From Dolichospermum sp. LEGE 00240 (GTDB lineage: Bacteria; Cyanobacteriota; Cyanobacteriia; Cyanobacteriales; Nostocaceae): a stretch of 34,219 nucleotides of DNA. This document shows positions 31,064 through 34,219 of this stretch, one piece after another (positions within the stretch are counted from its first letter, which is position 1; every line of letters begins with the position of its first letter). The position numbers and the translations under genes are program-made. The notes below the pieces were generated by a model that had not been told where the DNA came from, did no database searches, and saw nothing but the letters and a program-made list of their open reading frames with translations. Location of the stretch: positions 1 through 34,219 of the forward strand of contig NZ_JADEVZ010000058.1 of assembly GCF_015207875.1 (NCBI RefSeq), read 5' to 3'.

Positions 31064-31330
31064 TCATATTCCAGCTTGAGTTAATACCTCACTCAAATCA
31101 GCAACTAAATCTAAATTTTCTGCCCATTCTGTTAAATAATGATAATCTAAATTATCTGCTTGTAACTTAATTATCCCCAAAACATCACGCCATTGTTTTT
31201 CTGATTTACTTCCCTTTCCCCAGCGCAGTTTTTGTAAAACAATATCTTCTGCTGAAGCTATCCAAAACCCAGGTATTCCATCGTAACTGTTCACACCCCC
31301 CAGGAAAAAGGGATGAAGAGGCAACAGCAA
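31064..31330 (-). pseudogene. C-terminal fragment of an AbiEii-like nucleotidyltransferase family protein
   Basis: The frame gives 88 residues, of which about 70 look native: GFWIASAEDIVLQKLRWGKG, KQWRDVLGIIKL and LTEWAENLDLVADLSEVL. These match the C-terminal end of cyanobacterial AbiEii/DUF6036-type proteins, in which an N-terminal nucleotidyltransferase core of about 100 residues should precede. That core is missing here, and the first 15 residues come from unrelated DNA. No partner antitoxin is present. It is a relic. Confidence 0.55.
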
Positions 31331-31501
31331 TAGGGAGATGTTTTATACTAGAGATATCAAGAAGGCGATAGCGAAGCGCGACATAGGAATTAGGTAGGAA
31401 TCGCCTAGCGTCGAAAATTAAGAGGTGACAGGAATGGGGAGATGTTTGATACCCCGATTATCTCTCATCGGGTAAAGTTTTCTCTTGTTCAGTAATAACC
31501 T
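31331..31501. other. Intergenic region 3' of the NRPS gene
   Basis: It holds two near-copies of GGGAGATGTTT (about 31333 and 31437) and a hairpin CCCGAT (31453-31458) / ATCGGG (31467-31472) beyond the NRPS stop. No T-run follows in the NRPS direction, so it is a weak terminator candidate at most. Confidence 0.35.
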
Positions 31502-34144
31502 TTAATCGGGTGAATCTTTTGCAAGATGGGAGACTAAATTATTTGTAATTTGGTTTTCGCTTTCATTATTCAGTAATTCAGAATCTCCCAAAGCCTTATC
31601 TATACAACCTGTTAATTTTTCAGCCAAAAGCTGGACATTGGGTTCTTCTAAGATGCCTGTATGATTGCCTGGAATGTTGTAAATTACTAACTCCCCATTG
31701 ACTAGTTTCCTCCATTGAACTTCTAGTGGATCAAAGCTATAAGTAATAGAAATAGGAGAATCAATTGCCTGAAACAAAACCACTGTACCTGAGTAAGATT
31801 CAGGAGTATAGGCATCGCGAAGTAACTTTATTGGATAATCAGTATAAGTGTGGGGAAGATATTGAGATTTGACTTGTTCAGTTATATTCGTCTTAGGGAA
31901 ATATCGAGATAGGAGACGATTAAATTTGATTTTTATTTTAAAGTGAACCCTGGTCCAAAATTCTGATAATTCCAGATTCCATAGTAATTTCAGCCTTTGA
32001 GAGAAGGGCAAGAGTTTAACATTACTACCCTTTTTTAGAAAAGTATCAAATAACGCTATTAGGGCTACTTCTTGACCTTGAGCGACAAGTTGTTGAGCCA
32101 TTTCGTAAGCGACCATACCACCTATGGAAAGACCCATTAAAAAGTAGGGACCTTGTGGTTGAAGCGATCGCATTTCTTCGATATAATGAGCCGCTAAATC
32201 CTCCATTTTAGGCAAAGAGAGTGCCTTATCCTTTGGCTCTGATATACCATAATGGAGGGCATAAACAGGTTGTTCTTCTCCCAAATAGCGGATTAAATCT
32301 TGGAAGTAAATATGATGAATACCAAACAAAATAGGACGAGAACCTTTTGGTTGAAGCGGTACGAGAGAGTAGTAAGGTGATATCCGTCCTTGGGAACAGA
32401 TAATATTAGCCAGTTGTTCAACCGTTGGTGAATGAAAAATTGCAGCTAAGGGTAAATTTATCCTGAAAGTTTTTTCAATTTGGGCAAATAGTTTGACAGC
32501 TAGTAACGAGTGTCCCCCCAGATCAAAGAAATTATCTGTTACACCAATGGATTTAATTCCTAAAATTGCTTCCCAAACTTTTGTAAGTTGCTGTTCTAAT
32601 TCATTACGAGGGGCAATAAAAGTCTCTTCTGGTTCTGGGCGAATTTGTTCAGGAGTAGGGAGAGCGCGACGATCAATTTTGCCATTGGGTGTTAAGGGAA
32701 ATTTTGCTAAGAAGACAAATGCTGAGGGAATCATGTATTCGGGTAACTTCTGTTTCAGAAATTGGCGCATTTCTGATTGAGTTAATGTTGTTTGAACTTG
32801 GGGAACAATGTAAGCAATTAGGCGTTTATCTTCTAGATTATCTTCACGGACAATAACTACTACATTGAGAATATGAGGATGTTCCGCAAGAACGGCTTCA
32901 ATTTCTCCTAACTCAATGCGAAAACCGCGAATTTTTACTTGATTGTCAATGCGTCCAATAAATTCAATATTACCATCATGTAAGTAGCGGGCTATGTCGC
33001 CAGTTTTGTAGATTTTTCCGCTTCCAAAGGGATTAGAAATAAATTTTTTAGCAGTTAATTCTGGTCGGTTTAAATAACCTCTTGCTAATCCGTCTCCTCC
33101 AATATGTAGTTCTCCCGGCACACCGACGGGAACTGGTTGTAAACAGGAATCAAGAATATAAATTTGGGTGTTAGTAATTGATCTGCCGATAGGAATGGAG
33201 CTATAAAATTGTGCTATTTTTTGTGCTATTTTTGGCATTGGGTAGCAGGAGGTGAAGGTCGTATTCTCCGTTGGACCATAACCGTTAATTAACTGACAAT
33301 TTTCGGCTATTTGGTGAAACTTATGGACATGGAAAATAGATAAAACATCTCCACCAGCCAACAGTTGATGTAACAACTTTAAATTTTCTATTTGCTCATC
33401 TACCATTAAGTGAAATAGTCCAGCCGTTAACCACAAAGTTGTAATTTTGTGGCTGAGGATAGCTTGTCCTAATTCTGATAATGAGGGTGTATGTGGCGAG
33501 AAAATAACTAATTTTGCTCCGTTGAGTAAGCTACCCCAAATCTCAAAAGTCGAGGCATCGAAGGAAATAGGAGCTAGTTGTAAGAAGGTTTCTGTGGAAG
33601 TTAAGTTAGCGTAGTTAATGTTTTTTGCTAACCTGATAACTCCTCGATGAATGACGCAAACACCTTTGGGCTGACCTGTAGAACCCGAAGTGTAGGTGAT
33701 GTAAGCGAGATTATCGGATCTTTCATGATAAGTTAGGTTATGCTGTCCCTGATTATTAATTTTTTCCCAATCTGTATCGAGACAAATAATATGGGTTTTA
33801 TTTGCTGGTAGTTGATCAACCAATGACTGTTGAGTTAACAAAATTGATGCTTGGGTATCTGCCAACATAAAGGCAAGACGCTCTTGAGTATAGCTAGGAT
33901 CTAAAGGAACATAAGCACCACCAGCTTTTAATATCCCCAATAATCCCACAATCATCTCTAAAGAACGCTCTACACAAATCCCCACCAATACCTCTGATTG
34001 TACCCCCAAACTTTGCAAATAGTGCGCCAGTTGATTAGCACGATGATTAAGTTCTCGATAGGTTAATTCTTCTCCTTCAAAAACTACTGCTATAGGACTT
34101 ACGCATTGACAAAAAAATGAATCTATGTTGATGAAGCAGCACAA
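31502..34144 (-). CDS. NRPS terminal module A-PCP-TE, 5' end removed by an IS
   Basis: Native similarity starts at about residue 18 (PIAVVFEGEELTYREL), just inside the IS boundary near 34094; the formal TTG start at 34144 lies in IS DNA. Adenylation motifs are complete: LAYITYTSGSTGQPKG (146-161), NGYGPTENT (287-295), YKTGDIARY (379-387), RIDNQVKIRGFRIELGEIEA (398-417) and lysine K489 in NGKIDRRAL. The PCP site is S546 (DLGGHSLLAV). The thioesterase has S673 (GLSIGG) and a late His in GNHTGIL. My hand-read specificity code is DAFWLGGTFK, one change from the valine code DAFWIGGTFK, so valine is the best guess. The condensation domain and start are lost, so the gene is probably dead unless the IS drives it. 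Confidence 0.87.
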   Translation of the reverse strand: MCCFINIDSFFCQCVSPIAVVFEGEELTYRELNHRANQLAHYLQSLGVQSEVLVGICVERSLEMIVGLLGILKAGGAYVPLDPSYTQERLAFMLADTQASILLTQQSLVDQLPANKTHIICLDTDWEKINNQGQHNLTYHERSDNLAYITYTSGSTGQPKGVCVIHRGVIRLAKNINYANLTSTETFLQLAPISFDASTFEIWGSLLNGAKLVIFSPHTPSLSELGQAILSHKITTLWLTAGLFHLMVDEQIENLKLLHQLLAGGDVLSIFHVHKFHQIAENCQLINGYGPTENTTFTSCYPMPKIAQKIAQFYSSIPIGRSITNTQIYILDSCLQPVPVGVPGELHIGGDGLARGYLNRPELTAKKFISNPFGSGKIYKTGDIARYLHDGNIEFIGRIDNQVKIRGFRIELGEIEAVLAEHPHILNVVVIVREDNLEDKRLIAYIVPQVQTTLTQSEMRQFLKQKLPEYMIPSAFVFLAKFPLTPNGKIDRRALPTPEQIRPEPEETFIAPRNELEQQLTKVWEAILGIKSIGVTDNFFDLGGHSLLAVKLFAQIEKTFRINLPLAAIFHSPTVEQLANIICSQGRISPYYSLVPLQPKGSRPILFGIHHIYFQDLIRYLGEEQPVYALHYGISEPKDKALSLPKMEDLAAHYIEEMRSLQPQGPYFLMGLSIGGMVAYEMAQQLVAQGQEVALIALFDTFLKKGSNVKLLPFSQRLKLLWNLELSEFWTRVHFKIKIKFNRLLSRYFPKTNITEQVKSQYLPHTYTDYPIKLLRDAYTPESYSGTVVLFQAIDSPISITYSFDPLEVQWRKLVNGELVIYNIPGNHTGILEEPNVQLLAEKLTGCIDKALGDSELLNNESENQITNNLVSHLAKDSPD

Positions 34145-34219
34145 GCATTGGTAAGATTGTCCACAATGTAGTCGCGCACAACTAAAGTGAATAAGTTTCT
34201 TTGCACTTCATACCAATTA
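34095..34219. mobile_element. End of an insertion sequence in the NRPS gene (continues beyond window)
   Basis: The inserted end reads GGACTTACGCATTGACAAAA from 34095, next to TA at 34093-34094. It matches the ends of the MITE at 10019-10215. A transposase-like frame closes just inside. The other end is outside the window. Confidence 0.72.
34123..34219 (-). CDS. C-terminal end of a probable transposase (partial)
   Basis: A frame open to the window edge ends in TAG at 34125-34123, 28 bp from the element's end. It encodes about 31 residues (YEVQRNLFTLVVRDYIVDNL and a short tail). A stop that close to the terminal repeat is usual for IS transposases. The TA target hints at the IS630/mariner group, but these residues alone do not identify the family. 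Confidence 0.5.
   Translation of the reverse strand, partial: NWYEVQRNLFTLVVRDYIVDNLTNACAASST

Overview
The window looks like chromosomal DNA of a filamentous, probably heterocyst-forming cyanobacterium (Nostocales). This rests on an AT-rich background, many HIP1 octamers (GCGATCGC), 7-bp tandem repeats of the STRR type, short dispersed palindromic repeats, a CrtD-like carotenoid enzyme, a pentapeptide-repeat protein, DUF1838, DUF4336 and Uma2 proteins, and NRPS sequence. The genus is not decided by the sequence.

Layout. (1) 1-3317 is a decayed toxin-antitoxin island: an intact DUF433/DUF5615 pair, an MNT nucleotidyltransferase with a clipped HEPN partner, an orphan DUF2281-type antitoxin, a ribbon-helix-helix antitoxin stub, a VapB-like/PIN pair whose toxin is cut by a 124-bp perfect duplication, and a second DUF433/DUF5615 pair whose toxin carries a one-base frameshift. 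Five copies of one short repeat lie among them. (2) 3318-4403 holds a candidate small RNA with its own promoter and terminator, a pentapeptide-repeat gene and a MITE-like element. (3) 4404-9862 (minus) carries a DUF1838 gene and an RND pump with its periplasmic adaptor. (4) 9863-11812 holds a 197-bp MITE and small genes of unknown function. (5) 11813-16370 (minus) is a compact operon: DUF815 ATPase, membrane coiled-coil protein with a TerB-C-like tail, and Ser/Thr kinase. (6) 17030-19411 (plus) is an APH-fold kinase followed by a HopA1-family protein. (7) 19878-22704 (plus) has a small outer-membrane barrel, a voltage-gated K+ channel with a zinc ribbon, and a receiver/histidine-kinase fusion. 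(8) 22808-27541 (minus) has a Uma2 nuclease-fold protein, a soluble lytic transglycosylase and a CrtD-like desaturase. (9) 27744-29695 (plus) is an OLD-like ATPase overlapping a DUF3226/TOPRIM-like gene, a candidate defence pair. (10) 29711-34219 (minus) has a DUF4336 gene, a clipped AbiEii-like fragment, and the terminal A-PCP-TE module of an NRPS cut at its 5' side by an insertion sequence that runs off the window.

The most interesting unit is the APH + HopA1 pair. The same two families form the Ser/Thr kinase and phospho-residue lyase of class V lanthipeptide (LxmK/LxmY, CaoK/CaoY) and thioamitide (TvaC/TvaD) maturation, so this may be an uncharacterised cyanobacterial peptide-dehydrating pair. 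No convincing precursor gene is visible; a 24-codon Thr-rich ORF just upstream is a weak candidate. Second are the ATPase/TOPRIM pair and the DUF815/TerB-C/kinase operon. A further observation links mobile DNA: the 197-bp MITE and the IS that cut the NRPS share terminal sequence and TA flanks, so they probably use the same transposase.
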